A stretch of 64,000 bases of DNA from an uncultured Clostridium sp. (GCA_937927335.1 CALBDU010000014.1:1-64000), one strand, 5' to 3'; counted from the stretch's first letter, positions 1-9,196 are shown. Numbers and translations are program-made. Notes: a model not told the origin generated them from the letters alone.

Positions 1-17
1 CTGAAAGCTCTACCGAA

Positions 18-36
18 CCCCACGTCTAACGTGGGG
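18..36. repeat. Perfect hairpin resembling an IS200/IS605 end
   Basis: An 8-bp perfect stem (CCCCACGT / ACGTGGGG) closes a 3-nt loop. It is not followed by a T-tract, so it is not a normal terminator. Short GC-rich hairpins of this kind mark the ends of IS200/IS605-type elements, where they are recognised by TnpA or form the 3' end of the TnpB guide RNA. Any element body would lie left of the window, so this is inference only. Confidence 0.35.
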
Positions 37-50
37 TATTCTAAATACAA

Positions 51-80
51 AAAAAACGACGCTGGTTAAGCGCCGTTTTT
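51..80 (-). terminator. Rho-independent terminator of the pepD-OPT-PqqD operon
   Basis: On the minus strand an 8-bp stem with one mismatch (AACGGCGC / GCGTCGTT, 7-nt loop) is followed by a run of eight T residues. It lies 28 bases past the stop of the last operon gene. Confidence 0.75.
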
Positions 81-107
81 ATGTGTTGAAATTTCTATGC
101 TATCATT

Positions 108-458
108 CTATATATTGGTTTTTTCTATATAGTGACTGTTAACGTCTATATGGTTTAAGAACAGCAGTAGTCTTTCATAAAGGGGGTGAGCTTCATCACC
201 ATACCTTTCTTCAAGCTTTTCTCCAATTTCCTTAACGGTTTTAACGCCGTCAATCTGTAGAAATACGAAACTGCCGTATTCATCCAAAGATGTTTTCTTG
301 TATTCTGGAATCCTTAATTTAAGCTTCCTGAAAAACCTTTGGATTTTATGATCCTGCTTTTCAAGGATTGTAACAATATTTTCACTATCAACCTGGTATT
401 CCAAACCGTCAGATATTTTAAACACCAGGCCTAGAACATCCTCATTGTTATTCAGCAT
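108..458 (-). CDS. PqqD-like small protein
   Basis: A 116-residue protein with a PqqD-like winged fold: the pattern YGSFVFLQIDGVKTVKEIGEKL followed by a Leu-rich helix around residues 62-105 is typical. PqqD domains chaperone peptide precursors for radical-SAM enzymes. No such enzyme or precursor is visible here. The gene instead overlaps the 3' end of an oligopeptide transporter by 11 bases (448-458), so the two are translationally coupled, and it ends the dipeptidase-transporter operon. A role in handling or sensing imported peptides is inference. The family call is good; the function is unknown. Confidence 0.7.
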   Translation of the reverse strand: MLNNNEDVLGLVFKISDGLEYQVDSENIVTILEKQDHKIQRFFRKLKLRIPEYKKTSLDEYGSFVFLQIDGVKTVKEIGEKLEERYGDEAHPLYERLLLFLNHIDVNSHYIEKTNI

Positions 459-2367
459 TCTTCACCTTGCTGTTGATTATAGGTATTATTGTTGCTACCA
501 AAAGAACTGCCAGTATTAAAAATGCCATTCCGTTGGAAGCAGCAAAGCCGCTTGGCTCGATTCCTTTAATAACGCCTGATACCTGAAGAATTATACCTAT
601 AAGACCTATTATGGAACCTCCGGCAACCAGACCTGAGGATAAGCTTATACCGTTAGAAACCTTTGCATCCTTTTCATTATCGGATTTTGAAGTTTTCTCA
701 ACTAAAACTCTAACCAATGCTCCAATCAATATGATGGAGGTTGTTGATATAGGAAGATAGAAGCCTATAGCAACTGTCATTATAGGAAGGTTCAGCATGA
801 ATAAAACTACACCCATAACCGCACCTACAATTATCATAACCCAAGGAAGTTTTCCTGATATTATACCTGCAGTCAATGTGGACATCAGGTTAGCCTGAGG
901 CAGAGCAAATGGAACATTGTCCCCTGTCATTGCAAGCTGGCTTGAGAGCAGCAATATTGTGCCTACAACTACTGCAACACCAAATACACCTGCTATTGCA
1001 AAGTACTTCTGCATTTCATTTTTGTTTCCGCCAACAATAAAGGTAACCTTTTGTGACTGGCAGTAACCGCCGGCTATGGATATAGCTGTTACTATGAATG
1101 TACCGAACAACAGAAGTGATCTGTTGTTTTCAGGACTTTTCCAGCCCATTGCAACAAACAATAATGTAACAAGAACTAAAGAAGCTATGGTCATACCGGA
1201 TACTGGAAGGTTTGAAGTTCCTATGGTTCCGGTTAAACGACCTGAAACAATTACAAACAACAGTGAAAGGAATAAGGATAATATAGATGCAACAATTGCC
1301 ATAAATATATTTCCGCCGGATATCATGAAGCCTGCGATAAAGCCAACAACTACTCCGCCGATTAATATTATGCTTCCAACTGATGAACCCTCACCTGAAG
1401 CTGATGCTTTTGCATTTAAAGTTTCCTTTATGGAAGATATTATAGTTGGTATCAGCTTTATAGCGCCAATGAGACCGCCTGAAAGCATCATACCTGCACC
1501 TATATATTTTACGTAGCTTCCGCCGATGTTTGAAACCTTCATGGCATTAATTGCAACATCAGGATTGTTCCATACTGTTGCGCCACCCTGTGCCAGGGCT
1601 GCAAAATAGCCAATCAAAGGCATGATTGCAAAGTTTGATAAAATTGAACCTGCAAACATCATCAAGGAAACGTCCAAACCAACTATGAAACCTATACCTA
1701 ATAAAAGAGGGTTAACCTCAATCTGGAATTTCCATTTGTAAAAGGTCTCGTTTACAAAACTGATAACATTGTTGGCAGTATTCAAAAATGAACTGGTTAC
1801 AACTGTTATAATACCGCCGATACCAAAACCTATACCCATGTATTTCATGGATTCTCCAGCACCTTCTGAAGCTACAAGAGTTTCAGATATGGCCATGGAT
1901 TCAGGATACATTAATTTACCATGTTCTTCAACGATAAGGTAATTATAAACAATTGAAGCTATTCCTATACCGAATAATACTCCGCCTACGCCAACTGCAA
2001 AGCCTTCCAGGAAGGATACCTTTGAGCCTATTAAGAGTATTGCAGGCAGAACGAATATGATACCGCTGGCAACAGATTCACCACCACTGGACATACCTTG
2101 AATAAGGTTTTTACCCAGGATACCTTTCTGCTTTGCAAAAGCTGCTATAAATGCTGATCCTATTATGGAACCAGGTATACCTGCAGCTACTGTAAGTCCT
2201 GATTTCATTCCTGAATAAGCTGTGGATGCGGCAAATAAACAAGCTAGTATAATACCGATTATTAGTACTGCGGTGTTGCCACCGGATTTTGAACCATCGG
2301 ATATATACGGTACATAGTCTTTACCAGCTATGCCGCCATATGCATCCTTAGATAATTTCTTGTGCAT
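448..2367 (-). CDS. OPT family oligopeptide transporter
   Basis: A 639-residue, highly hydrophobic protein with about 14-16 membrane segments and the OPT/YSL signatures, including an N-terminal helix with YSGMKSGLTVAAGIPGSIIG and the KGILGKNLIQGMSSGGESVASGIIF stretch. Members import oligopeptides or metal chelates using the proton gradient across the cytoplasmic membrane. The start at 2367 (MHKKLSK) is preferred because GGAGGG sits 7 bases upstream; longer starts lie inside that SD. It is downstream of an Xaa-His dipeptidase gene and overlaps the PqqD-like gene, giving an operon that would import peptides and cleave them. Exact substrate unknown. Confidence 0.88.
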   Translation of the reverse strand: MHKKLSKDAYGGIAGKDYVPYISDGSKSGGNTAVLIIGIILACLFAASTAYSGMKSGLTVAAGIPGSIIGSAFIAAFAKQKGILGKNLIQGMSSGGESVASGIIFVLPAILLIGSKVSFLEGFAVGVGGVLFGIGIASIVYNYLIVEEHGKLMYPESMAISETLVASEGAGESMKYMGIGFGIGGIITVVTSSFLNTANNVISFVNETFYKWKFQIEVNPLLLGIGFIVGLDVSLMMFAGSILSNFAIMPLIGYFAALAQGGATVWNNPDVAINAMKVSNIGGSYVKYIGAGMMLSGGLIGAIKLIPTIISSIKETLNAKASASGEGSSVGSIILIGGVVVGFIAGFMISGGNIFMAIVASILSLFLSLLFVIVSGRLTGTIGTSNLPVSGMTIASLVLVTLLFVAMGWKSPENNRSLLLFGTFIVTAISIAGGYCQSQKVTFIVGGNKNEMQKYFAIAGVFGVAVVVGTILLLSSQLAMTGDNVPFALPQANLMSTLTAGIISGKLPWVMIIVGAVMGVVLFMLNLPIMTVAIGFYLPISTTSIILIGALVRVLVEKTSKSDNEKDAKVSNGISLSSGLVAGGSIIGLIGIILQVSGVIKGIEPSGFAASNGMAFLILAVLLVATIIPIINSKVKNAE

Positions 2368-2401
2368 AAATTTTCCCTCCATCAATTTAAACTTTTGTTT
2401 A

Positions 2402-3859
2402 TTATTTTATATTTTTTAATGCTTCAAGCAGGAATTCCCAGGTTCTCTTTACTGATGAAATGCTCATATGTTCTTCTGGAGTATGAACATCATAAAGGTT
2501 TGGTCCAAAGGAAATTGCATCAAGCTCACCGAATTTTTCTGAAAACAATCCGCACTCAAGACCTGCATGTATTGCAGTTATGTGTGGCTTCTTTCCATAC
2601 ATTTTTTCATATACAGCTTCGAAAATAGTCCTTATTTTTGAATCAGGGTTGTATGCCCATTCAGGGTAGCCTGACTCTGCAGAAACACTGCCGCCATTAA
2701 TTTTGGCTGTTACAACCAGTCTGTTATATAACTCATCTCTAATGCTTCTTACTGAGCTTCTTATTGAGCTTATGAATTCAACTGATTCCTTATTGGTGGT
2801 TATTACACCCAGGTTCAGTGAGCTTTCCACCAGGCCTTTTATATCCATGCTCATGGACATAACTCCATTGATCAGCAGATATAAATAAGTAACTACATTG
2901 TTAGTGGCTTCCTTTGACAGCATATTTTCTGGAAGGCCTGATAAAACCTCAGCTTCTACTCTAACATCTGGATCTGATGCCCTGAGTTCCCCAGCAAATA
3001 TTTCACCGCATTCCTTTATTTTCTTCTCAACAATTGCTTTATCAGCAGCATTTACTAAAATAATTGCATCTGTCTCACGGGGAATTGCATTGTGCTTTGA
3101 TCCGCCGTTTAATGTGCTGATTCTAAAATCGATTTCAGCTAATATGGACATCAGTATGCGACCCATTAATTTATTGGAATTTCCTCTTTCCTTGTCAATC
3201 TCCATACCGGAGTGTCCGCCTTTAAGGCCTTTAATCTTTATTGAATATGGCACCAGGGTTTTGTCTGATTTTTCCCATACAGCTGGCATTATGGTTTTAG
3301 CTGTTATGCCGCCGGCACAGCTAACCAGAAGAGTGCCCTCTTCTTCAGAATCTATGTTGATTAGTGTTCTTCCTGTTATGTTCTTTGGATCCAATGCCAT
3401 GGCACCATCCATGCCGGTTTCCTCTGATGTTGTGACAAGGAGCTCTATGGCAGGATGCTGATATTCATCTGAAGCTAAAATTGCCAGTCCCATAGCAACT
3501 GCTATGCCGTTATCAGCTCCTAAGGTTGTTCCTGTTGCATATACCATGTCATCAACTATTCTCAGCTTAAGTGGATCCTTTGTAAAATCATGGACTGTAT
3601 CTGTGTTTTTTTCACATACCATATCCATGTGTCCCTGGAGAATTACAGAAGGACTGTTCTCAAATCCCTTTGTGGCCTTCTTCTTAATAACAACATTTAA
3701 AGCTGAATCCTGGACATATTCCAGCTTGTGCTCCCTGGCAAAGGAAACCAGGTAATCGCTTACCTCTTTTTCATTGCCTGAACCCCTTGGAATCTGGGAC
3801 AGCTTTTCAAAGTATTTAAAAACTTCAGCAGGCTGAAGGTCTTTAAGTATTTCTGTCAT
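2402..3859 (-). CDS. pepD: Aminoacyl-histidine dipeptidase (peptidase M20C)
   Basis: A 485-residue cytosolic zinc dipeptidase of the PepD/M20C type, cleaving Xaa-His and other dipeptides. Metal and catalytic motifs are visible: LQGHMDMVCE (His and catalytic Asp), GTTLGADNGIAVAMGLAI (bridging Asp), TTSEETGMDGA (Glu pair), NIDSEEEG, and a C-terminal HAGLECGLF with the last metal His. The length matches E. coli PepD (485). The ATG at 3859 lies 8 bases after AAAGGTGG; two upstream codons are too close to the SD. The OPT transporter follows 34 bases downstream in the same operon, consistent with intracellular cleavage of imported peptides. Confidence 0.92.
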   Translation of the reverse strand: MTEILKDLQPAEVFKYFEKLSQIPRGSGNEKEVSDYLVSFAREHKLEYVQDSALNVVIKKKATKGFENSPSVILQGHMDMVCEKNTDTVHDFTKDPLKLRIVDDMVYATGTTLGADNGIAVAMGLAILASDEYQHPAIELLVTTSEETGMDGAMALDPKNITGRTLINIDSEEEGTLLVSCAGGITAKTIMPAVWEKSDKTLVPYSIKIKGLKGGHSGMEIDKERGNSNKLMGRILMSILAEIDFRISTLNGGSKHNAIPRETDAIILVNAADKAIVEKKIKECGEIFAGELRASDPDVRVEAEVLSGLPENMLSKEATNNVVTYLYLLINGVMSMSMDIKGLVESSLNLGVITTNKESVEFISSIRSSVRSIRDELYNRLVVTAKINGGSVSAESGYPEWAYNPDSKIRTIFEAVYEKMYGKKPHITAIHAGLECGLFSEKFGELDAISFGPNLYDVHTPEEHMSISSVKRTWEFLLEALKNIK

Positions 3860-3865
3860 TTTCAT

Positions 3866-4224
3866 TACCACCTTTCATTTAATTATTTATAAAAAGTTCA
3901 TAATTAAAGTTATTTATACTTTTTTATTATTACCATAAAAAATTTAAAAATCAAAGGAAGTAGTTTTTCTATTTTATATATTTTCATTAAATAAATATAT
4001 AAATGCATATTTTTTTAATTTATTTCTATTAACTTATTAAATATTTAAAGTTCAATTCAATGAAACTGTAATATTTTTAAGTATTACAAAATTTATTTTA
4101 GTTTTACAATAATTATTCTGAAATAAATGAATTTTACTGGAATTTATATAGTACTGTTTACAACAACTTTTAGTTAATTTACAATTGAAGCTCTACCAAC
4201 GCAGTTTTCATTGGTATTAAATAT
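3866..4224. other. AT-rich divergent intergenic region
   Basis: About 360 bases between the pepD operon and the exonuclease gene, very AT-rich and with stops in all frames. It must hold the minus-strand promoter of the pepD operon. I see no convincing gene or structured RNA in it. Confidence 0.6.
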
Positions 4225-4252
4225 TTGCTGCTAATACCTCCTGTGTTATAAT
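4225..4252 (+). promoter_or_regulatory. Sigma-A type promoter for the exonuclease gene
   Basis: TTGCTG at 4225 and a perfect TATAAT at 4247, separated by 16 bases, place a transcription start near 4259, about 25 bases before the chosen start codon. Confidence 0.55.
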
Positions 4253-4283
4253 CCTATTATGCTGATTTAAAGGAATGGTAGAA

Positions 4284-5036
4284 ATGAATTATATTATATA
4301 TGATTTGGAGTTCAACCAAATAATGACTGATTCCACAGAAGGCGCCGGCGGCTCTTCGCTGCCCTTTGAGATAATCCAGCTTGGAGCCCTTAAGCTGAAT
4401 GAACGGCTTGAAATTGTATCCACCTTCAACACCTTCGTTAAACCCTCAGTACATACAAAAATACATCCATTTATAGAAAGCCTCACAGGTATTAATAATG
4501 GCAAGGTGGATTTTCAAAAATCCTTTCCTCAGATTTATGAGGATTTTTTGAGCTTTACCGGCAATGAGGAAGTGATTTTATGTGTATGGGGTACGGTGGA
4601 CATCAGGGAGCTTTTGAGGAATATCAAATATCACCAGCTGCCTCCTTTGAATTTCAAGCTTTTCATTGATGTGCAGCGATATGCCTCCAGGCATTTCAAC
4701 TGTAACAAAGGTACAAGAATAGGCTTGAAAAATGCAGTGGAGGCCTTTAATATTCCAACAAAGGCTGACTTTCACGATGCATACAATGATGCATTCTACA
4801 CTGCCGAGATTTTTAAGGCCATTTATGATGAGTCGGTAGTTCCAAAGGTTTATAATCCGGGAGGCTCCTATAAAAGGCCTGCCAGATTGAAGGAATTTGT
4901 AGATGAGACGGCGTTGTTTCGCCAGTTTGAAAAGATGTATCAAAGGAAACTCACTGACGATGAAATGACTATGATAAAGCTGGCTTATATTATGGGTAAA
5001 ACCAGGCAGTTTATTATTAGTAAAAATCCACAGTAA
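4284..5036 (+). CDS. DEDDh 3'-5' exonuclease (ERI-1/KapD-like)
   Basis: A 250-residue protein with a DEDDh exonuclease fold in its first 180 residues. ExoI is YDLEFNQ (metal-binding Asp and Glu near residues 6-8), ExoII is in GTVDIRELL, and ExoIII is HDAYNDAFYTAEIF with the catalytic His and last Asp. The family trims 3' ends of RNA or DNA; Bacillus KapD, an inhibitor of sporulation kinase signalling, is a relative. The C-terminal 60 residues are helical. The ATG at 4284 was chosen because AAAGGA ends 9 bases before it; the ATG at 4275 touches the SD. The gene is monocistronic and probably ends at the hairpin near 5055-5095. Confidence 0.8.
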   Translation: MNYIIYDLEFNQIMTDSTEGAGGSSLPFEIIQLGALKLNERLEIVSTFNTFVKPSVHTKIHPFIESLTGINNGKVDFQKSFPQIYEDFLSFTGNEEVILCVWGTVDIRELLRNIKYHQLPPLNFKLFIDVQRYASRHFNCNKGTRIGLKNAVEAFNIPTKADFHDAYNDAFYTAEIFKAIYDESVVPKVYNPGGSYKRPARLKEFVDETALFRQFEKMYQRKLTDDEMTMIKLAYIMGKTRQFIISKNPQ

Positions 5037-5054
5037 TAATTCAATACAATACAA

Positions 5055-5095
5055 ACCCAGGTGAATACCTTTCAAGCGCCTCCCGGGTGTTTTTT
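5055..5095 (+). terminator. Probable terminator after the exonuclease gene
   Basis: An imperfect hairpin (ACCCAGGTG ... CGCCTCCCGGGT, with a CCC bulge) is followed by six T residues. Confidence 0.5.
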
Positions 5096-5252
5096 AACTT
5101 CCTGTTTTTTTGGTAATGGGTTTTTTTAATATCCCTAGGATTTATTTATTTCCCTGCATTTTTAACCCAGACTTGACTTTATATTAATATGTATTAGAAT
5201 TTTATCATGAAAGCATTTATAATTATTGCTATACAAAGATGGAGGAAATGCT

Positions 5253-6011
5253 ATGGAAACAAAAAATGTACTGGATATTGCCCTGTCTTCCGGATATATA
5301 CTTTTAAGCAATGGAGCTGAGGCCTACAGGGTTGAGGAAACCATTGAAAGGATATGTTCGGCCTATATGCTTCAATGTGAGTGTATAACCACTGCAAACG
5401 GAGTTTTTGTTTCAGTGCAGGACAATAACGGAGAAAAGGTAACCTCCCTTAGAAAGGTAAAAAATCCCACAGTGGATTTATATAAAATTGAGCTTATCAA
5501 TACCTTCGCAAGAAATATACAAAATAGTAACATAACATATCAGGAAGCTGTTAAAAAACTGAAGGAAATTGAAAATGCACCTAAGTTCAGCTTCCCGGTA
5601 AGAATATTTGCAGCCTGTATGACCTCCTTTGTTTATTCCATGTTTTTTAACGGCACAATCTATGATTCCATAGTTTCTGCCGCTGTCAGCATAGGAATTT
5701 ACTTCATGATGGACAAGATATCAAGGCTGGGGTTTTTTCAGTTCTTTGAATTTTTCTTCTCAGGCTTTCTTATAGGAATGGTCAGTATGATGGCTCAGGC
5801 CCTGTTCCCCTATGTCAGTGAACAGAACATCATTACAGGGGCTATTATGATACTGCTGCCTGGAGTGCCATTAACCAACGGCATTAAGGATATAATTTAT
5901 GGTGATTTCACTTCAGGCCTGATAAAGGTTGGAGAGGCTCTTCTTATCGTTGTGGCCATCGGCGCGGGAATTGGTACAGCATTAACAATGGGGGCAGGTG
6001 TTCGATTATGA
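5253..6011 (+). CDS. ThrE-type threonine/serine exporter, N-terminal half (DUF1212)
   Basis: A 252-residue membrane protein. The first ~110 residues are a soluble domain (SSGYILLSNGAEAYRVEETIERIC) and the rest holds about five membrane helices, the layout of the N-terminal subunit of split ThrE exporters. Together with the next gene it would export threonine, serine or similar small molecules using the proton gradient. GGAGG at 5241 lies 7 bases before the ATG at 5253, so the longer reading frame start is rejected. The stop overlaps the next start by four bases (ATGA), a sign of tight translational coupling. Confidence 0.83.
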   Translation: METKNVLDIALSSGYILLSNGAEAYRVEETIERICSAYMLQCECITTANGVFVSVQDNNGEKVTSLRKVKNPTVDLYKIELINTFARNIQNSNITYQEAVKKLKEIENAPKFSFPVRIFAACMTSFVYSMFFNGTIYDSIVSAAVSIGIYFMMDKISRLGFFQFFEFFFSGFLIGMVSMMAQALFPYVSEQNIITGAIMILLPGVPLTNGIKDIIYGDFTSGLIKVGEALLIVVAIGAGIGTALTMGAGVRL

Positions 6012-6463
6012 TATGGCAAATTATTTTAGCATTTTTCGGAAGTATATTTCCGGTTATACTTTTCAATATAGACAGGAAAAAAATTATTTGGACAGGTTTT
6101 GCAGGCTCCTTTGGCTGGGCGGCCTATCTAGTTGTATATAATTTCTACATCCCTAGTGTGGCACTTTCATCTTTTGTTGGAGCCCTGGTAGTTGGAATTT
6201 ACAGCGAGATTATGGCAAGATGGCTTAAAACGCCGGCAGTGCAATTTTCCATACCTGGAATATTTCCTTTGGTACCAGGTATAATGGCATACATGACAAT
6301 CAGCTCCATAGTTAAGCAGAATTATTCTGCAGCAGCCTACATGGGTGTTCAGACCCTTGCTGCAGGTGGAGCAATATCCTTTGGAATAATGATTTCCGCC
6401 ACCACCACAAAACTTTTAACTCTTTTAAGTAAAAGTGGTTCCAATACTATTTCAGATAAATAA
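6008..6463 (+). CDS. ThrE-type threonine/serine exporter, C-terminal half (ThrE_2)
   Basis: A 151-residue protein with about five membrane helices and the ThrE_2/DUF3815 features (IPGIFPLVPGIMAY, near residues 84-97). It is the partner subunit of the preceding gene and overlaps it by 4 bases, so the two should be made in equal amounts. In many other bacteria the two halves are fused in one protein; here they are split, which is normal for clostridia. A strong hairpin terminator begins at the stop codon. Substrate is inferred from the family. Confidence 0.83.
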   Translation: MIWQIILAFFGSIFPVILFNIDRKKIIWTGFAGSFGWAAYLVVYNFYIPSVALSSFVGALVVGIYSEIMARWLKTPAVQFSIPGIFPLVPGIMAYMTISSIVKQNYSAAAYMGVQTLAAGGAISFGIMISATTTKLLTLLSKSGSNTISDK

Positions 6464-6492
6464 AAGTGCTGAGGGAAACCTCAGCACTTTTA
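6462..6492. terminator. Strong bidirectional terminator
   Basis: A perfect 13-bp stem (AAAAGTGCTGAGG / CCTCAGCACTTTT) with a GAAA tetraloop and A/T tracts on both sides. It separates the plus-strand ThrE pair from the minus-strand GGDEF/HD-GYP gene. Confidence 0.9.
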
Positions 6493-6495
6493 TCA

Positions 6496-6532
6496 ATGTC
6501 AACTTTTGATGCCTGGCACCTATGTCAACTTC
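6496..6532. repeat. REP-like palindrome, family A, copy 1
   Basis: Core GCCTGGCACC flanked by inverted ATGTCAACTT arms. It begins 4 bases after the terminator and ends about 20 bases from the stop of the minus-strand GGDEF/HD-GYP gene. Confidence 0.8.
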
Positions 6533-6551
6533 CTATATTACCTTGGCATCT

Positions 6552-8717
6552 TCAAATATCACTTTCATCTACGATGGTCAAAAATGCCTGTACCACCACT
6601 GGATCGAATTGTTTACCGGAATTTATCTGTATTTCCTCCTTTGCCTGTTCCAGGCTTATCGCCTCATGATATACCCTTTCATGGGTCATGGCATCGAAGG
6701 AGTCAACCACTGATATAATCCTTGCAAGCAATGGTATGTTTTCTCCCTTAAGCCCCTGGGGATAGCCTTTTCCATCCCATCTTTCATGATGGCACAGTAT
6801 TCCCTCAGCTGCAGGGATAAGCTCTGCGGAGGCCAGGGCAATCCTGTAGCCTATTTCAGGATGTTTTTTAATTTCCAGCCATTCCTCATCATTAAGGGGT
6901 GCCGGTTTGCACAAAATATGATCTGCTACTCCGATTTTACCAATATCATGGAGAGTACTTAGCAATTCAAGATCTATCATCTGATCATAGGCCAGCTTCA
7001 TAGCTGTTCCTACTTTTTTAGCCAAAGCTGCAAGGCGTTCAGTATGCTCATTTGTTTCATGACTTTTCTCAAACAATGTTGTACGGATGTTGTTTATCAA
7101 TGAGCTGTGCATACTCTTGCTTTCAAGCAGCTTCCGCTTATACATGGAGTCCTCGGCCTCTTTCAATATGTCACTGATAAACTGACTTGACCTGGTTTTT
7201 ACAGCAAATCCAAGAGAAACACTGGGATGATATATTGTTTCCCCTAGCTTCAGCATTGTACTTTCACAGGCTGCATAAATATCTTCACAAATTTTTTGTG
7301 CAGCCTCTTGGTCTGTATTGGGGAGCAGCATGCAGAATTCATCACCGCCTATGCGGGCTGCCATATCTCCTGGACGGCAGCATTCCTTCATTATTTCAGC
7401 TACAGAGCATAAAAGCCTATCTCCGAACCGGTGTCCAAAAACGTCATTGGTAAGCTTAAGACCGTTTAAGTCACCCATAATAATGGATACCGGCACTAGC
7501 TTTTCTTTATCAATATTACGACATTCTTTTTCAAAGCAGGCTCTGTTATTAAGGCCTGTCAAAACATCATACATGCTGAGGTATTCAATTTCCTTTTCCT
7601 TTCTCTTCCTTTCAGTTATATCATGTAAAAAAGCACACAGTCGTCCGCTGTTGGGAAGGTATGTTACACTGACCTCTGCATCGAAAACTTCCCCATCCTT
7701 TTTGATATGTTTTGCTTCAAAACGCTTGGACCCTTCTGCCATGATAGCCTTAATCCTGCCCATAATGTCCTTATCTGTTTGGTCTGGTGTAATCTGTTTT
7801 ATATTCATTTTTAAAAGCTCATCACTGGAATACCCTACCAGGTTGCACAATGCATTGTTTACTTTTTTGAAATTTCCTTCTGAATCGCCTAGCCAGAAGG
7901 CATCTCTAGTGGTTTGAAGTACCAAAGTATTTTCTTCTTCAGAAAGCTTCCGTTCTGTAATATCTGTGACAAAATTTAAGGAAGCTGCTTCATCCTCCCA
8001 CTCAATTCTCACAGAGTGCATTTCCACCCATCTCAGATCTCCGTCTTTTTGAATAATCCTGAAAATATTTGTATCTTCGAACTGCTCTCCCCGAAGTCGC
8101 CTTTTATGATTTTCAATAATCCTTGGCAAATCCTCAGAATAGATAAAATCAAATCCATTTGACATGAGAAATTCTTCTTTTGAGTAACCTGTTATGGTTT
8201 CGGTCATCGAATTGCAGATTAAAACCTTGCCTCGCCTGAATACGATTATCATCTCGGCTGAATTTTCAAATAAAGTCCTGTATTTCTCTTCACTGAGCCT
8301 TAAGGCACGCTCCATTTCCTTTCGTTTGGTTATATCCTTTGACACAATAATCAGATATGTAACATCTCTGAATTCAACTGACCTGGCTGATATTAAAATA
8401 GTTATCTGTTCGCCGCTTTTTTTATTAAGCATCACTTCCATATCCTCAAGAGATCCCTTTTCAAGGATTTCCTTTAATGCAGCTTCCCTGTCCTTAAAAT
8501 CTGCAAATACATTTAGCTCCACGCTGTTTTTTCCGATAACTTCAGCTTCAGTATAGCCCATGACACTTAAAAAAGCATTATTCACCAGCTCATACAGTCC
8601 TGTGCTAAGGTTGGTTATGGCCATAGGGATGGGACTTTGACTTAAAAACAGCTTGAAACGCTCCATACCTTCATAGTATTGATCTATATCAATTTTAGAT
8701 TTCAAATCAGGTTCCAT
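6552..8717 (-). CDS. PAS-GGDEF-HD-GYP cyclic-di-GMP signalling protein
   Basis: A 721-residue cytoplasmic protein with no membrane segment. Three PAS domains occupy roughly residues 15-135, 140-255 and 260-370, each ending in the DITxRK linker. A GGDEF domain (residues ~380-530) carries an intact RIGGDEF motif, so diguanylate cyclase activity is expected. A C-terminal HD-GYP domain (~545-715) carries HDIGKIG and HHERWDGKGYP, the phosphodiesterase signature. Both enzyme centres look intact, so it could make and degrade c-di-GMP in response to PAS signals. The start follows AGGGGGG. It stands alone between a REP-like repeat and the terminator of the next gene; the input signal cannot be told. 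Confidence 0.9.
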   Translation of the reverse strand: MEPDLKSKIDIDQYYEGMERFKLFLSQSPIPMAITNLSTGLYELVNNAFLSVMGYTEAEVIGKNSVELNVFADFKDREAALKEILEKGSLEDMEVMLNKKSGEQITILISARSVEFRDVTYLIIVSKDITKRKEMERALRLSEEKYRTLFENSAEMIIVFRRGKVLICNSMTETITGYSKEEFLMSNGFDFIYSEDLPRIIENHKRRLRGEQFEDTNIFRIIQKDGDLRWVEMHSVRIEWEDEAASLNFVTDITERKLSEEENTLVLQTTRDAFWLGDSEGNFKKVNNALCNLVGYSSDELLKMNIKQITPDQTDKDIMGRIKAIMAEGSKRFEAKHIKKDGEVFDAEVSVTYLPNSGRLCAFLHDITERKRKEKEIEYLSMYDVLTGLNNRACFEKECRNIDKEKLVPVSIIMGDLNGLKLTNDVFGHRFGDRLLCSVAEIMKECCRPGDMAARIGGDEFCMLLPNTDQEAAQKICEDIYAACESTMLKLGETIYHPSVSLGFAVKTRSSQFISDILKEAEDSMYKRKLLESKSMHSSLINNIRTTLFEKSHETNEHTERLAALAKKVGTAMKLAYDQMIDLELLSTLHDIGKIGVADHILCKPAPLNDEEWLEIKKHPEIGYRIALASAELIPAAEGILCHHERWDGKGYPQGLKGENIPLLARIISVVDSFDAMTHERVYHEAISLEQAKEEIQINSGKQFDPVVVQAFLTIVDESDI

Positions 8718-8786
8718 AGAAATCCCCCCTAAAATATATAGTTAAATATCGTAAAATATCCTGAAAACTTAAGAGTACAATATAAA

Positions 8787-8826
8787 TAAAAGTGCTGAAG
8801 CAAAAATATGCAGCAGCACCTTTTTA
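8787..8826 (-). terminator. Terminator of the 8831-9196 gene
   Basis: Hairpin AAGTGCTGAAGC / GCAGCAGCACCTT with a short AT loop; on the minus strand it is followed by a T-rich run. It lies just after the stop codon. Confidence 0.75.
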
Positions 8827-8830
8827 TTTA

Positions 8831-9196
8831 TCAATGTTTCTTTTTAAACCAATTTAGCATAAACAGGATTCCTATAAAAAATGCAGGACCCGCAATGGTA
8901 GGACTCCAGCTAAAAGCCAAATACCATGGAATGCCGGCATTAGCTGTCATTATAACATACAATACTCCTGCCAGAATAAATGCAATACCCCCAACTATCT
9001 CGTACTTCCAGGATACTATCAAAACTATAAGCAATGCAATGACTGGCAGGTTGTGCATAAGCAGCCCCAGGGCAATCTGTTCGGGACTTGCCTCCGGCGT
9101 GATTGCATCCAGTGAGAACATTGCAAGGAAAATCATAAACAGGATAGACAGTATTCTTGGAGTCCAATAAACAAACTTGCTTACTTTTCTTTCCAT
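8831..9196 (-). CDS. Small integral membrane protein (DUF7670-like)
   Basis: A 121-residue protein with four predicted membrane helices (about residues 10-30, 42-62, 65-85 and 92-115), a charged N-terminus and a Lys-rich C-terminal tail. It resembles uncharacterised four-helix membrane proteins common in Firmicutes. The start at 9196 (MERKVSKF) is chosen because GGAGGAGG lies 8 bases upstream. It is monocistronic with its own terminator. No catalytic motif is visible, and function is unknown. Confidence 0.6.
   Translation of the reverse strand: MERKVSKFVYWTPRILSILFMIFLAMFSLDAITPEASPEQIALGLLMHNLPVIALLIVLIVSWKYEIVGGIAFILAGVLYVIMTANAGIPWYLAFSWSPTIAGPAFFIGILFMLNWFKKKH

Noticed and set aside
4100..4140. 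A CodY-like box (ATTATTCTGAAATAA) upstream of the peptide-use operon
   Set aside because: About five mismatches to the 15-base consensus in a very AT-rich region, so chance is likely, though CodY control of peptide genes is biologically sensible.
6466..6718. Three short plus-strand frames after the ThrE terminator
   Set aside because: They overlap the 3' end of the GGDEF/HD-GYP gene and a repeat, with no SD.
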